Assembly: GCA_016893485.2 (NCBI GenBank)
Contig: JAFEKX020000001.1
Coordinates: 1,612,001 to 1,676,000 of the forward strand
DNA from: Streptomyces sp. P3
GTDB taxonomy: Bacteria; Actinomycetota; Actinomycetes; Streptomycetales; Streptomycetaceae
Direction: 5' to 3'
DNA length: 64,000 bases
Position numbers and translations under genes: made by a program. The notes beneath the pieces are model-generated. The model did not search any database. It was given only the letters and a program-made list of their open reading frames with translations, and had not been told where the DNA came from. Of this stretch, positions 1 to 8,764 are shown one piece after another; the stretch's first letter is position 1; each line of letters begins with the position of its first letter.

Positions 1-101
1 GGCGCGGTAGGGCTTGAAAAGCCTGAGGATGCGGCGCACCTGCCGAGGTTGGTCGGTCGAGGTGCCGGGGACGGTGTCCAGTTGATTTCGTCGCGGGGCA
101 T
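1..101 (-). CDS. ABC transporter ATP-binding/permease protein, N-terminal fragment
   Basis: Only about 33 codons lie in the window. The start is the ATG at 99-101 (minus strand), behind a TAGGAG ribosome site. After a one-base correction in the GGGG run at 67-70 the frame ends in RQVRRILRLFKPYR. That Arg/Lys-rich opening precedes the first membrane helix in Streptomyces multidrug-type exporters with fused membrane and ATPase domains. It is divergent from a marR gene and shares a palindromic operator with it, so it is probably that regulator's target. The family call rests on a short stretch. Confidence 0.5.
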   Translation of the reverse strand, partial: MPRDEINWTPSPAPRPTNLGRCAASSGFSSPTA

Positions 102-182
102 GGTCTCCTACGGATGGTGAGGCGATCAGGACTGGTCAAGCGCTCAGAGCTGGTGGAGCAATGATGCTTGATGGAGCATAGC

Positions 183-207
183 TCATTGTTACCTATACTC
201 ACAATGA
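183..207. promoter_or_regulatory. Palindromic operator between divergent ABC exporter and marR genes
   Basis: TCATTGT and ACAATGA form a perfect 7-bp inverted repeat with an 11-nt spacer. A TATACT -10-like hexamer (194-199) lies in the spacer, so a bound dimer would block the marR promoter and probably the exporter promoter. The size and symmetry are typical of MarR operators. Binding by the adjacent MarR protein is inferred. Confidence 0.55.
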
Positions 208-231
208 ACCAGGTCCTGATATTGTTCCCGT

Positions 232-876
232 ATGACCACCCCCGATTCCGACGGCCTGCTCGCGGAGCAGTTGCTGCGGCTCACCCGCCGGGTGCACCGC
301 ATCCAGAAGCATCATCTGGAGCAGCGCGACCTCGGCATCACCCCCGCCCAGTCCCGGCTGCTGCGCACCCTCGCGCACTTCGACTCCCCACCGCGCATGG
401 CCGACCTCGCCGAGCGGCTCGAGGTGGTGCCGCGCGCCGTGACGACGCTGGTCGACGGCCTGGAGGCGAGCGGCAAGGTGCGGCGGGCGCCCGATCCGTC
501 GAACCGTCGCGTGATCCGCATCGAGATCACGGACGACGGCCGCAAGGCGCTGCGCGAGCTGCGGGGTGCGCGGCGGAGCGCGGCGGACGAGATCCTGGCG
601 CCGCTGACGGACGTGGAGCGGGCGGTGTTGCGGACGTTGCTGGACACGTTGGTGGATGGGGCGGCGGGAGAGGGTGTGGGGATGGGGAGCACGGGGGCGT
701 GTGGGGCACGGAGAGCGTGGGGGCTTGGGGGTCACGGAGACCGCGGAGGGTTCGGGGGGCACGGAGAGCATGCGGGGCATGCGGGGCGGGAAGCGCGCGA
801 GGGGAATGGGCTTGGGGGTCCTGCTGACGCGGGGGCCTGTCGGACGGCCGAGCCGTTGCTGCACGGGGCTGCTTGA
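232..876 (+). CDS. MarR family transcriptional regulator with Gly-rich tail
   Basis: Residues 1-140 form a complete MarR winged helix: ITPAQSRLLRTLAH opens the helical core, MADLAERLEVVPRAVTTLVD is the recognition region and SNRRVIRIEITDDGR the wing. MarR dimers usually repress a neighbouring exporter and their own gene until a ligand binds, which fits the divergent exporter and shared palindrome. The last ~70 residues are a Gly/Ala/His-rich low-complexity tail absent from ordinary ~145-residue MarR proteins. It is encoded by imperfect repeats of a ggcacggagagc motif and may be read-through after an indel. No clear Shine-Dalgarno precedes the ATG. Confidence 0.8.
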   Translation: MTTPDSDGLLAEQLLRLTRRVHRIQKHHLEQRDLGITPAQSRLLRTLAHFDSPPRMADLAERLEVVPRAVTTLVDGLEASGKVRRAPDPSNRRVIRIEITDDGRKALRELRGARRSAADEILAPLTDVERAVLRTLLDTLVDGAAGEGVGMGSTGACGARRAWGLGGHGDRGGFGGHGEHAGHAGREAREGNGLGGPADAGACRTAEPLLHGAA

Positions 877-1076
877 CCGGCCGGCCGGCCCGCCGACCCA
901 CCAACGCACTGTTCCGCAGACCTACTTGACCCGCCGGCCCGCCAACCCGGCCACCTGCTGAGCTCCTTCGTTCACCCCAGTCCGGTCACCCGATAGCCAC
1001 GTCGCCAGCAACCCCGCAGCCCGGCGGCCGACCCGCACCCCGCAGCAAGGCCCACCCAACCCCCACCCCTCATCCC

Positions 1077-1712
1077 TCACTCCCCCAGGCCGACCCCTTG
1101 ATCCGCTCGACGAAGTCCCCGCACAAACCCCGGCACGAAGTGTTCCAACACATCCGCCTTGATATTGCCGAACGTGGTCTCGGGGCGGTCCTTGATGCCC
1201 TCGGTGAAGGCGGCGAGGATGCCGTTCTTGAAGTCGGGGCGGGGGTGTGCCGCGACGACGGCCGCGCGCTGTTCGTCGGTGACGGCGTCGTAGCCGATGC
1301 CTACGACGTCCAGGCCCACACCCCGGTTGACGAGGGCGATCTCCGCCGACATGTGCAGGGGGATCTCCTGCGTCGTGTGCAGCGCGATGCTCGCCCAGAC
1401 CCGTTCGGCCGGCTCGCCGGTGATGCCGTGGGTGTGCAGGAAGCGGCGGGCCTCGTCGGCGCCGTCGATCTCGAAGCGCTGGTCGGTGCGGCGGTACTTC
1501 TCGGTGAGCCCGAGGTCGTGGAACATCGCGGCGACGTAGAGCAGCTCGGGGTCGTAGTCGAGCCCCTGGTCCCGGCCGCGCAGGGCTCCCCAGAGGAACA
1601 CCCGCCGGGAGTGGTCGAACAGCAACGGCGACGCCGCCTCCCGCACCAGCTCGGTCGCCTCGCGCGCCAGGGCGCTGTCGGGGATCTGCACACCTGCGAT
1701 CACTTCACTCAT
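1077..1712 (-). CDS. HD domain-containing metal-dependent hydrolase
   Basis: A 211-residue protein with the HD phosphohydrolase layout: HSRRVF (first His), AAMFHDLGL (HD dyad) and ASIALHTTQEIP (later His). Local similarity is to the HD subgroup that includes cyanamide hydratase-like proteins. The true substrate cannot be told from sequence. The start is the ATG at 1710-1712, where conserved sequence begins; the frame stays open upstream but that part is Arg-rich and unlike protein. Divergent from the GlxA-type regulator gene across about 230 bp. Confidence 0.75.
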   Translation of the reverse strand: MSEVIAGVQIPDSALAREATELVREAASPLLFDHSRRVFLWGALRGRDQGLDYDPELLYVAAMFHDLGLTEKYRRTDQRFEIDGADEARRFLHTHGITGEPAERVWASIALHTTQEIPLHMSAEIALVNRGVGLDVVGIGYDAVTDEQRAAVVAAHPRPDFKNGILAAFTEGIKDRPETTFGNIKADVLEHFVPGFVRGLRRADQGVGLGE

Positions 1713-1942
1713 CGTTCTTCCCTCTCCTCGGTGCCGTGCGACCCGATGCCGTCCCCCGCGGCTCGACGTCGTCCGGCTCGCTGTCCTGTCCCTCCACTCT
1801 CGTCGTCGGCGTACGCTGGAGCCATGTCCTCCCAGCCAGGAAAACCACAGATTCGGACATGCCTGCATCTGCGGGTCCAGCCGCGGGTCCGGCCGCGGAG
1901 CCATTCGCAGATCCGTACGCGGCCCCACGCAAGCCTCTCGAC

Positions 1943-2910
1943 ATGACGACCCACCGCGTCGCCTTCATCGTCTTCGACGGCGTCACCATGCTCGACGTGA
2001 GCGGCCCCGCCGAGGTCCTGCACCAGGCGGGCAAGCTCGGCCACCCCTACGAACTCGTGCTGGTCTCCCCACGGCGGCACAGTCACCGCCGCCAACGGAC
2101 TGGCCCTGACCGGCACGGTGACCGCGGCCGACGCCGGTCCGGTCGACACGGTCGTCGTCGCCGGGGTGATCACCTGGCCCAACAGCCCGCCGAGGAGGGC
2201 CTGTTGGCCGCGACCCGCGTCCTCACCGAGCGGGCCACCCGCGTCACGTCCGTCTGCACCGGCGCCTTCGTCCTCGCCGAACTCGGACTGCTGGACGGCA
2301 GGTTGGCCACCACACACTGGCGGCAGGCCCAGACACTCGCCCGCCGTTACCCCCTCGTGCGGGTCGCTCCGGACGCCATCCACATCCGGGACGGGCACTT
2401 CGTGACGTCCGCCGGCATCAGCGCCGGCATCGACCTGGCGCTCGCTCTCGTCGAGGACGACCACGGAGCGGGCGTGGCCAGGGACATCGCGCGCGAACTG
2501 GTCGTCTTCATGCAACGCCCGGGCGGCCAGTCACAGTTCTCCACCGCGACGACCACTCCACCACCGCGCACCGATCCGCTACGGTCCCTGATCGCGTCGG
2601 TGCTGGCAGACCCCGCCGCCGATCACAGCCTGCCCACGATGGCGGCGGCCGTCGCCGTCAGCCCCGGCACCTGACCCGCCTCTTCCGCACCGAACTCGGC
2701 ACCACCCCCGCCCGCTGGGTCGAACGCGTCCGACTCGACCGCGCCCAGCACCTCCTCCTCGAAGGCCACAGCGTCACCTCCGCCGCCCACCACAGCGGCC
2801 TCGGCACCGACGAGACCCTCCGCCGCGCCTTCGCCCGCCACTTGGACACGACGCCGACGCACTACCGCAGCCGTTTCGCCAGTACGCGGCAGCAGGCACC
2901 GACGCCGTGA
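1943..2910 (+). CDS. GlxA family transcriptional regulator (DJ-1/PfpI plus AraC domains), frame-disrupted
   Basis: Begins MTTHRVAFIVFDGVTMLDVSG, the DJ-1/PfpI-like opening of GlxA regulators. It continues through VCTGAFVLAELGLLDGR and TSAGISAGIDLAL, then an AraC-type helix-turn-helix (HLTRLFRTELGTTPARWVE) that binds DNA. The reading frame changes near 2072 and 2190 (compensating) and at the CCCC run 2662-2665, where one more C restores RHLTRLFR. Each change leaves recognisable sequence on both sides, so sequence errors are likelier than decay. The ligand and targets are unknown. About 320 residues when joined, the usual family length. Confidence 0.7.
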
Positions 2911-2919
2911 GCGGCGGCC

Positions 2920-3585
2920 TCAACGGTTCGTCGGCGGAGCGCACAATCCCTTGAGCAACGCGGTCAGGATGCGCGTCAGTTGGGGTTCCACGTCGACCAG
3001 CGCGTGCGCCAACTCGGGCCGCGCTTCGTACAGTTCACGGAGTCGCGTACCCGGCGCCGCCATCTGCCACAGCGCCCCGGCCATGCTCGTGGCCGTGGCG
3101 ATCACGTCGACGGCCGCCCGCTCGCCGATCGCGAACAGTCGGCACAACTCCGTTGTCAGCGCGGCGACTTCGCCGAGCGCGACGGTCTTGAACGCGTACG
3201 CCGCCTCCAGCGAGACATTGCGCTCCAGGTTCAGCGGCGCCTGAGCGAGCAGATCGCAGAAGAGCGGCCGCGCGACCAGCGAACTCGCGATGACGGCGGC
3301 GACCGTCTCGGGGTCACCGTCGCCGAACTCCCCCGTTCGCGCGCGCAGTTCGGCCGACCATTCCCGCCAGCCCTCGGCGGTCAGCGCGAGGAAGATCTGC
3401 TCCCGGGTCTCGAAGTACCGCAGCATGGCGGACTTGTGCATGCCCACGGCGGCGGCGATGTCCGTGAGCGTGACCTCGCGCACGCTGCGCTCGGCGCCGA
3501 GGGACCGGGCGGCGTCGAGGATCGCCTGCTCGCGCTGCTGCTTGGCCGCCGCACTGCGGGCGCGTTGGGGAACGGGCGTGCTCAT
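2920..3585 (-). CDS. TetR/AcrR family transcriptional regulator
   Basis: A 221-residue TetR protein. The N-terminal helix-turn-helix reads VTLTDIAAAVGMHKSAMLRYF, followed by ETREQIFLALTAEGWREW and a helical ligand domain. The start MSTPVPQ at 3583-3585 precedes the usual basic AAAKQQREQAILDAARSLG helix; an upstream ATG is possible. Divergent from a short-chain dehydrogenase gene only 59 bp away, with two palindromes between them, so it probably represses both genes. The inducer is unknown. Confidence 0.85.
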   Translation of the reverse strand: MSTPVPQRARSAAAKQQREQAILDAARSLGAERSVREVTLTDIAAAVGMHKSAMLRYFETREQIFLALTAEGWREWSAELRARTGEFGDGDPETVAAVIASSLVARPLFCDLLAQAPLNLERNVSLEAAYAFKTVALGEVAALTTELCRLFAIGERAAVDVIATATSMAGALWQMAAPGTRLRELYEARPELAHALVDVEPQLTRILTALLKGLCAPPTNR

Positions 3586-3600
3586 GACCCAGAGCATAGC

Positions 3601-3634
3601 GCAACCCGGTTGCACTAATAACGAAACAGTGTTT
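3601..3634. promoter_or_regulatory. Twin palindromes in the TetR/SDR divergent promoter
   Basis: Two perfect inverted repeats lie in the 59-bp gap: GCAACCCGGTTGC (3601-3613) and AAACAGTGTTT (3624-3634). Their centres are about 22 bp apart, two helical turns, on the same DNA face. TTGCAC at 3610-3615 could be the -35 element of the SDR gene. They are the best candidates for the TetR binding site; which one is used cannot be judged. Confidence 0.5.
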
Positions 3635-3644
3635 TGCTAGCTCT

Positions 3645-4508
3645 ATGACTCAGACATGGTTCATCACCGGTTCGTCCCGCGGCTTCGGCCGCGATCTCAC
3701 CGTCGCCGCCCTGGAAGCGGGCGACCAGGTCGTCGCCACGGCCCGCAGGCCGGAGCAGCTGGACGATCTCGTCAAGGAGTACGGCGACCGCGTGTTCCCC
3801 GTCGCGCTCAACGTGACCGACCGGTCCGCCGCAACAGCAGCCCTGCAAGCGGGAGTCGACCGCTTCGGCCGGATCGACGTGGTCGTCAACAACGCCGGGT
3901 ACGCCAACGTCTCGCCGGTCGAGACGACCCCCGAGGACGACTTCCGCCGACAGTTCGACACGAACTTCTGGGGCGTCTACAACGTCTCGACGGCCGCGCT
4001 CCCGATCCTGAAGGCGCAGCGCGCGGGGACGGTCGTACAGTTCTCGTCGATCGGCGGCCGGGTCGGCGGGACGCCCGGGCTCGGGTCGTACCAGGCGGCG
4101 AAGTTCGCTGTCGACGGCTTCACCCGTGTCCTCGCGGCCGAGACCGCGCCGTTCGGCATCAGATACCTCGTCGTGGAACCGGGCGGGTTCGCCACCGACT
4201 GGGCCGGTTCGTCGATGCGGATCCCGGACGTCCCGGCGGACTACGACGAGACCGTGGGCGCGATCGTCCGCCTCTTCGACGGCCCCGTGACCGCCGCCGG
4301 CGACCCGAAGCGGGCCGGCGAGATCCTGGTCCGCGTCGTCAAGGAGCCGAACCTTCCCTCGCACTTCCTCCTGGGCGCCGGGGCCGTCGAGATGGCGCAG
4401 ACCTACTCTCGCGGACAGCTCGCGGAGGCCTCCACCTGGGAGGCGGTCAGCCGCTCGGCCGACTTCGGCCAGGAGTACCCGGTCGACCTCCCGGACGTCG
4501 ACGCGTAG
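3645..4508 (+). CDS. Short-chain dehydrogenase/reductase family oxidoreductase
   Basis: An intact 287-residue classical SDR. It shows the cofactor motif TGSSRGFG (residues 8-15), NNAG (about 87), catalytic SS at about 135 and YQAAK (Tyr-Lys pair about 150). An Arg after the first beta strand suggests NADPH. The C-terminal substrate lid is typical of the extended ~280-residue subgroup often placed beside TetR regulators. The substrate is unknown. Likely controlled by the divergent TetR protein. Confidence 0.85.
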   Translation: MTQTWFITGSSRGFGRDLTVAALEAGDQVVATARRPEQLDDLVKEYGDRVFPVALNVTDRSAATAALQAGVDRFGRIDVVVNNAGYANVSPVETTPEDDFRRQFDTNFWGVYNVSTAALPILKAQRAGTVVQFSSIGGRVGGTPGLGSYQAAKFAVDGFTRVLAAETAPFGIRYLVVEPGGFATDWAGSSMRIPDVPADYDETVGAIVRLFDGPVTAAGDPKRAGEILVRVVKEPNLPSHFLLGAGAVEMAQTYSRGQLAEASTWEAVSRSADFGQEYPVDLPDVDA

Positions 4509-4530
4509 GACACCGTACCGACGGAAAAGC

Positions 4531-4578
4531 GGGCCGCGACTCCCCCGCCGTAGCGGCGGATCGGGAGTCACGGCCCGG
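4531..4578. terminator. Bidirectional terminator between SDR and dctA-type genes
   Basis: GGGCCGCGACTCCC pairs with GGGAGTCACGGCCC around an inner GCCG/CGGC stem. This long GC-rich hairpin sits between two convergent genes, with no clear U tract, as is usual for actinomycete terminators. Confidence 0.7.
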
Positions 4579-4589
4579 GGCGATCAGCC

Positions 4590-5972
4590 TCAACTGGCGT
4601 CCGAGGCAGTCTCCTTGACGAGTTGCGCGGGGACCCTCGCCTCGTTCTGGTCGTCGCCCGCGGTCTCTTCCGTCGCGTCCGTGAGCTCGCCGTCGAGGAC
4701 CTTCTTGGCCCGCTCGATGTCCAGCGCGCCCTCCCAGCGGGAGACGGCGAAGACGGCGACGCAGTTGCCGAGGAGGTTGGTGACGACGCGCATCGAGTCC
4801 ATGATGCGGTCGACGCCGAGGAGCAGGGCGACCGCGCCCGCCGGGATCGCGCCCAGCGAGGACGCGGTCGCGGACAGGGCGAGGAAGGCCGAGCCGGGGA
4901 TGCCGGCCATGCCCTTGCTGGTGAGCATGAGCACCAGGACGACCGTGATCTGCTGGCCGATGCTGAGGTCGACGCCGACGGCCTGGGCGATGAACAGCGT
5001 GCCGATGGAGAGGTAGAGCGAGGCGCCGTCGAGGTTGAAGGAGTAGCCGGTGGGCAGCACCAGGCCCACCGCGTCGTCCCGGGCGCCGGCCTTGCGCAGC
5101 TTCTGCATCACGCGCGGCATGACCGACTCGGTCGAGGCGGTGCCGAGCGCGAGGAGCATCTCCTCGCGGATGTACCGGAGGAACTTCCAGAGGCTGAGCC
5201 CCGTGACCAGTCGTAGCGCGACGGCGAGCAGCGCGAGGAAGAGCGCGGCGGCTACGTAGCAGAGGATGATCAGCTTGGCGTAGGTCTTCATGACGCCGAG
5301 GCCGTACTGGCCGACCAGGACGGCCATCGCGCCGAACACCGCGAGCGGCGCGAGGCGCATGACGAAGCCGACGATCGTGAAGATGATCTCCTGGGCCTGC
5401 TCGATCGCGGGCAGCACCTGCGGCACCTTGGTGTGGCCGAGGTGGAGCAGCGCGGCGCCCACCAGGCAGGCCAGGATGAGGACTTGGAGGAGCGAGTTCT
5501 CCGCGAAGGCGCCGATGAAGCTGGTGGGCAGCGAGTTGACGATGAACTCGGTCGTCGAGGGCAGCGCGGCGCCGCCCGTCTTCGCGTCCACCGCCGAGGT
5601 GTTGAGGGTGGCCGGGTCGACGTCCATCCCGGAGCCGGGCCGGACCACGTTGGCGAGGACGAGCCCGATGATCAGCGCGGCGGTGCTCGCGACCTCGAAC
5701 CAGATCAGCGCCTTGAGGCCGATCCGGCCGAAGGCCTTGAGGTCACCGGCCTTGGCGATGCCGACGACGACCACGCAGAACACGAGCGGCGAGATGATCG
5801 TCTTGATGAGCCGGGTGAATCCATCGCCGAGGGGCTGGAGATCCGTGGCCACGTCGGGCCAGAGCTTCCCGACGAGGATGCCGAGGACGAGCGCGCAGAC
5901 GACCTGCGCGAAGAGTGAGGTACGCAGTATGCGTGCGACGCGTCGCGGCAGGGGCGGGACGGACGGCGGCAC
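4590..5972 (-). CDS. Dicarboxylate/amino acid:cation symporter (DctA/GltP family)
   Basis: Intact, 460 residues. Hallmarks of the DAACS family are TIISPLVFCVVVVGIAKAGD near the N-terminus, GTASTESVMPRV (serine-rich re-entrant loop), LPTGYSFNLDGASLYLS and LMLTSKGMAGIPGSAF. These proteins import C4-dicarboxylates or acidic amino acids with Na+ or H+; which substrate is not readable. I chose GTG at 5970-5972 because AAGGAG lies 5 nt upstream and the residues before it are low-complexity. No partner gene lies next to it. Confidence 0.9.
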   Translation of the reverse strand: MPPSVPPLPRRVARILRTSLFAQVVCALVLGILVGKLWPDVATDLQPLGDGFTRLIKTIISPLVFCVVVVGIAKAGDLKAFGRIGLKALIWFEVASTAALIIGLVLANVVRPGSGMDVDPATLNTSAVDAKTGGAALPSTTEFIVNSLPTSFIGAFAENSLLQVLILACLVGAALLHLGHTKVPQVLPAIEQAQEIIFTIVGFVMRLAPLAVFGAMAVLVGQYGLGVMKTYAKLIILCYVAAALFLALLAVALRLVTGLSLWKFLRYIREEMLLALGTASTESVMPRVMQKLRKAGARDDAVGLVLPTGYSFNLDGASLYLSIGTLFIAQAVGVDLSIGQQITVVLVLMLTSKGMAGIPGSAFLALSATASSLGAIPAGAVALLLGVDRIMDSMRVVTNLLGNCVAVFAVSRWEGALDIERAKKVLDGELTDATEETAGDDQNEARVPAQLVKETASDAS

Positions 5973-6149
5973 GGGCACTCCTTGAGGGGGACGGTCGCTC
6001 GCGGACGTCGAATGCGGGGGCGACTTCTGCGATGCGGAAAGCGGCTTCCGAGTGGACACTGTGAAGCCGTTGTTGATCGTCCGGAAAACCTCCGTGTGAC
6101 GGCCGTGTAAATCACGCACCCGAGTGACGCATCGCACGCACACAGCAGG

Positions 6150-7770
6150 TCAGCAGCCGCTGCGGTCCTCGGTGAGCACCCCCTGCGCGGTCGCCAGCGA
6201 ACGGTCGTGGCAACCGCCCGAGCCGTACAGCCGGTAGCGCTCACTCGACGTCCCGACCGCGTGCCGCTGGTCGCGCGGCACGTTCAGCGTGTACGTCGCG
6301 TCCCCCCGGTAGGTGTCGTCGAGCCGCGACCACCCGGTCCGCCGCCCATCACGCGTGTCGACGACCGCCGCCCGGTCGCCGAGCGTGAGAACGGTACGCA
6401 GCCGGTCGTCCGTCCCGATCGTCGTCGCGCCGTTCATCGTGTACGTCCGGTGCGTGGCCGTCGTCCGCGCCGGTCCCCACCCGGCTACGGTCACCGACTC
6501 GTCGTCCGTCCAGGTCGCGTCGAGGCCGTCCATGTTCTCGCCGTCGGTCCAGCGGTGCACGGAGGTGTTCGCGAGCGTCCGGTCGACGGTGGTCCGCACC
6601 AGCCCGTGCGAGGTGTCGACGTACCCGGCGGTGGTCAGCCGATGGCCCGCCTCGGTGTCCACGCGCTCCTCCGAACCGGGCGTGTACGTCGAGGAGTTGG
6701 CGAGTTCGCCCGCCTTGTCGAGGGTGAGCTTCCCGGTGACGTGGGCGCGCTGCGCGTCCTGCCAGACGAGCACGTTCACCGGCGCGCTCCACCCGCTCTG
6801 CCCCTCGGGCACGCCGACGACGGAGACGTCGATGTGGTGCGGGCGGCCGTCGTTGAGCAGCCCGGCGAAGGGGGTGAGGTCGTATTCGATCGGCTTCACG
6901 TCGAAGGCGCGCGGGGCCGGAACGACGTACCAGAGAAAGGGATTTGACCAGCCGCCGGTCCACACGTTCGGGAACGGGCCGGCGATTCCCGCGAGTTGAC
7001 CGTCGACCTTGATCTGCACCTCGCGGTAGGGACCCTTGTCGGCCTGGCAGGAGTACGGCGCCGAGTCGGGCACCGCGAGATACCAGAACTCCTCGCAGCC
7101 GCCACCGGATCCGGTGGCGTAGACCTCGGCGACGATGCGTTCGGTGTTGCGCGGGGTGGTGAGCGTCGCGTCGCCGGCGAGGGGTGAGAACGCGGTCGGG
7201 GGTCCGTGCCGCCGGAGGTTTGCCCTCGTAGAACGTCAGCGTGGCCTTGACGCCGATGACTCCGGTGTAGGTGTCGTCGACGACGTTGCCGATGAGCATC
7301 TCGACGTCCTGGGTATTGCGGAAGGTGGCGCTGTAGCGCGTGACGTCCTTCTCCACGGACCACTTGATGCCGTCGGGCGAGGGCTCGGGGGTGGAGGTGC
7401 GGAGGATCTCGACGCCCCCGACGTGCAGATAGCCGAGCCGGTCGTACTGCCGTCCGGCGACCGTCCCGTCCAGCCGCAGGACGACCTTGCTCCAGCGGTC
7501 ACCGCAGTTCTTGGGCGGGGTGTACGTCCCCTTGTACGGGGTGAAGTCGCGGAACTCGGTGTCGGCGAGGGTGACTTGGCAGGACTTCGTCGCGGGTCTG
7601 GCGATGGGCGGGGCGGCGGTGAGGGGGTCGTGCCAATCGGTGCCGAACTCGGCGGGGGCGTCGGCGACTTGGGGTTTCGCGGTGGCCGCCTGGGCGGGGC
7701 TCGCACCGAGGAGGGTGCTCGCCAGGAGGGTTGCCCCGGCGAGCATGGACATGACTATCCGGCTTCTCAT
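6150..7770 (-). CDS. Secreted peptide-N4-asparagine amidase A (PNGase A-like), frame-disrupted
   Basis: The N-terminus MRSRIVMSMLAGATLLAST ending ASPAQA is a Sec signal peptide. The mature part matches the PNGase A family, which removes N-linked glycans from glycoproteins: CGDRWSKVVLRLDG, a TSTPEPSPDGIKWSVEKDVT stretch, then FPNVWTGGWSNPFLWYVVP and HHIDVSVVGVPEG. The frame changes at the GGGGG run 7198-7202; removing one base restores the frame. Joined length is about 540 residues. Its ATG overlaps the stop of the upstream lipoprotein gene (ATGA), so the two are translated together and may act on the same extracellular material. Confidence 0.75.
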
Positions 7771-8537
7771 GGGCGGTGTTCTACCCCTTGAGGTCCGCCC
7801 TGTCCCCCCATCAGCACCACGGGATGCCGGGCCGGTTCGAGGGTCCGCAGCAGGTACTCCATCGCGTCCTTGGACATGCTGACGCAGGCCGACGTACCGC
7901 CTCCGTGGTCCAGGTGCAGCCAGATCCCGCCACCCTTGTCCTCGCCCATCGGCTGCTCCGCGTCGTCGGGCGGGGTGCCCGGGACGCGGTTGTAGTCGAT
8001 GGCGATGACGTAGTCGAAGTCGTGCCAGTGCGACTCGTCCCAGTCGCGCGGCGCCTCGAACGACTCGTCCTGCGTGTACGGCAGCGCCGTGCCCGGGTCG
8101 TCGAGGACACCGCCCGCGGCGGTCAGCGTGAACACGCCGACCGGGCTGCGTTCGTCACCGAGGTGGTGGTCGGTGGTCCAGCCCCGCTTGCCGTTGTGCG
8201 TGGGCCAGTCGGCGGTCCGCTCCCAGGTCGAGCCGTTCTTGGTGAACAGGACGGCGGTGGAGTTCGGGGAGTCCTTGCCGTCGCCGTAGACCGTGAGGAC
8301 CTGGGTCGTGTCGGAGGGGACGGCGCGCTGGAGCCGGTCGCCCACGTCCGGGATACGGGTCGGGGCGGAGGGGCTGACGGCCGGTTTCGGCTGGGTCGCC
8401 TTGGCGCCGGGTCTCCCTTCCGTGCCGCCGGGGTGTCCGGTGTGCGCGCTGCCGCACGCGGACAGGGTCGTCATCGTCAGGAGGGAACCGAGAGCCGCCA
8501 TCGCGACCGTCGCACGTCGTGTGCCGCCACTCTGCAT
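7767..8537 (-). CDS. Putative L,D-transpeptidase-family lipoprotein
   Basis: About 256 residues with a lipoprotein signal peptide ending LSAC. A proline-rich linker follows, then a YkuD-like catalytic region: TDHHLGDERSPVGVFTLT, a HWHDFDYVIAIDYNR strand and LHLDHGGGTSACVSMSKD. The last carries the His...Ser-x-Cys catalytic motif that in classic enzymes reads SHGC. Such enzymes form 3-3 cross-links in peptidoglycan or are secreted relatives of unknown substrate. The start is MQSGG (ATG 8535-8537), placing a compact signal peptide; an ATG 21 nt upstream is possible. First gene of a two-gene unit with the PNGase A-like gene. Confidence 0.75.
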   Translation of the reverse strand: MQSGGTRRATVAMAALGSLLTMTTLSACGSAHTGHPGGTEGRPGAKATQPKPAVSPSAPTRIPDVGDRLQRAVPSDTTQVLTVYGDGKDSPNSTAVLFTKNGSTWERTADWPTHNGKRGWTTDHHLGDERSPVGVFTLTAAGGVLDDPGTALPYTQDESFEAPRDWDESHWHDFDYVIAIDYNRVPGTPPDDAEQPMGEDKGGGIWLHLDHGGGTSACVSMSKDAMEYLLRTLEPARHPVVLMGGQGGPQGVEHRP

Positions 8538-8764
8538 CGGGCCATGGTCACATCGCATTCCACGCCATCGCGTGAGGTCACGGACATCTCGCCCCTGATG
8601 GGTGAACGCCGGTTCTGACTCCCGGCAGGGAAAAACCGCTTGCTTCCGAGCACGCTGCGACGCGAACCTTTCACGGTTTGTTGCCGCACTCCGCTCGCGG
8701 TGTGTCGCCGCGCTCCGCGGTCCCTCATCCCCCTTCCCGCCTGAACAAGATCCACTGGGACGTC

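Noticed and set aside
650..876. A separate domain in the Gly/His-rich tail of the first MarR protein
   Set aside because: Low-complexity sequence from imperfect DNA repeats with no conserved residues; treated as a tail of doubtful reality.
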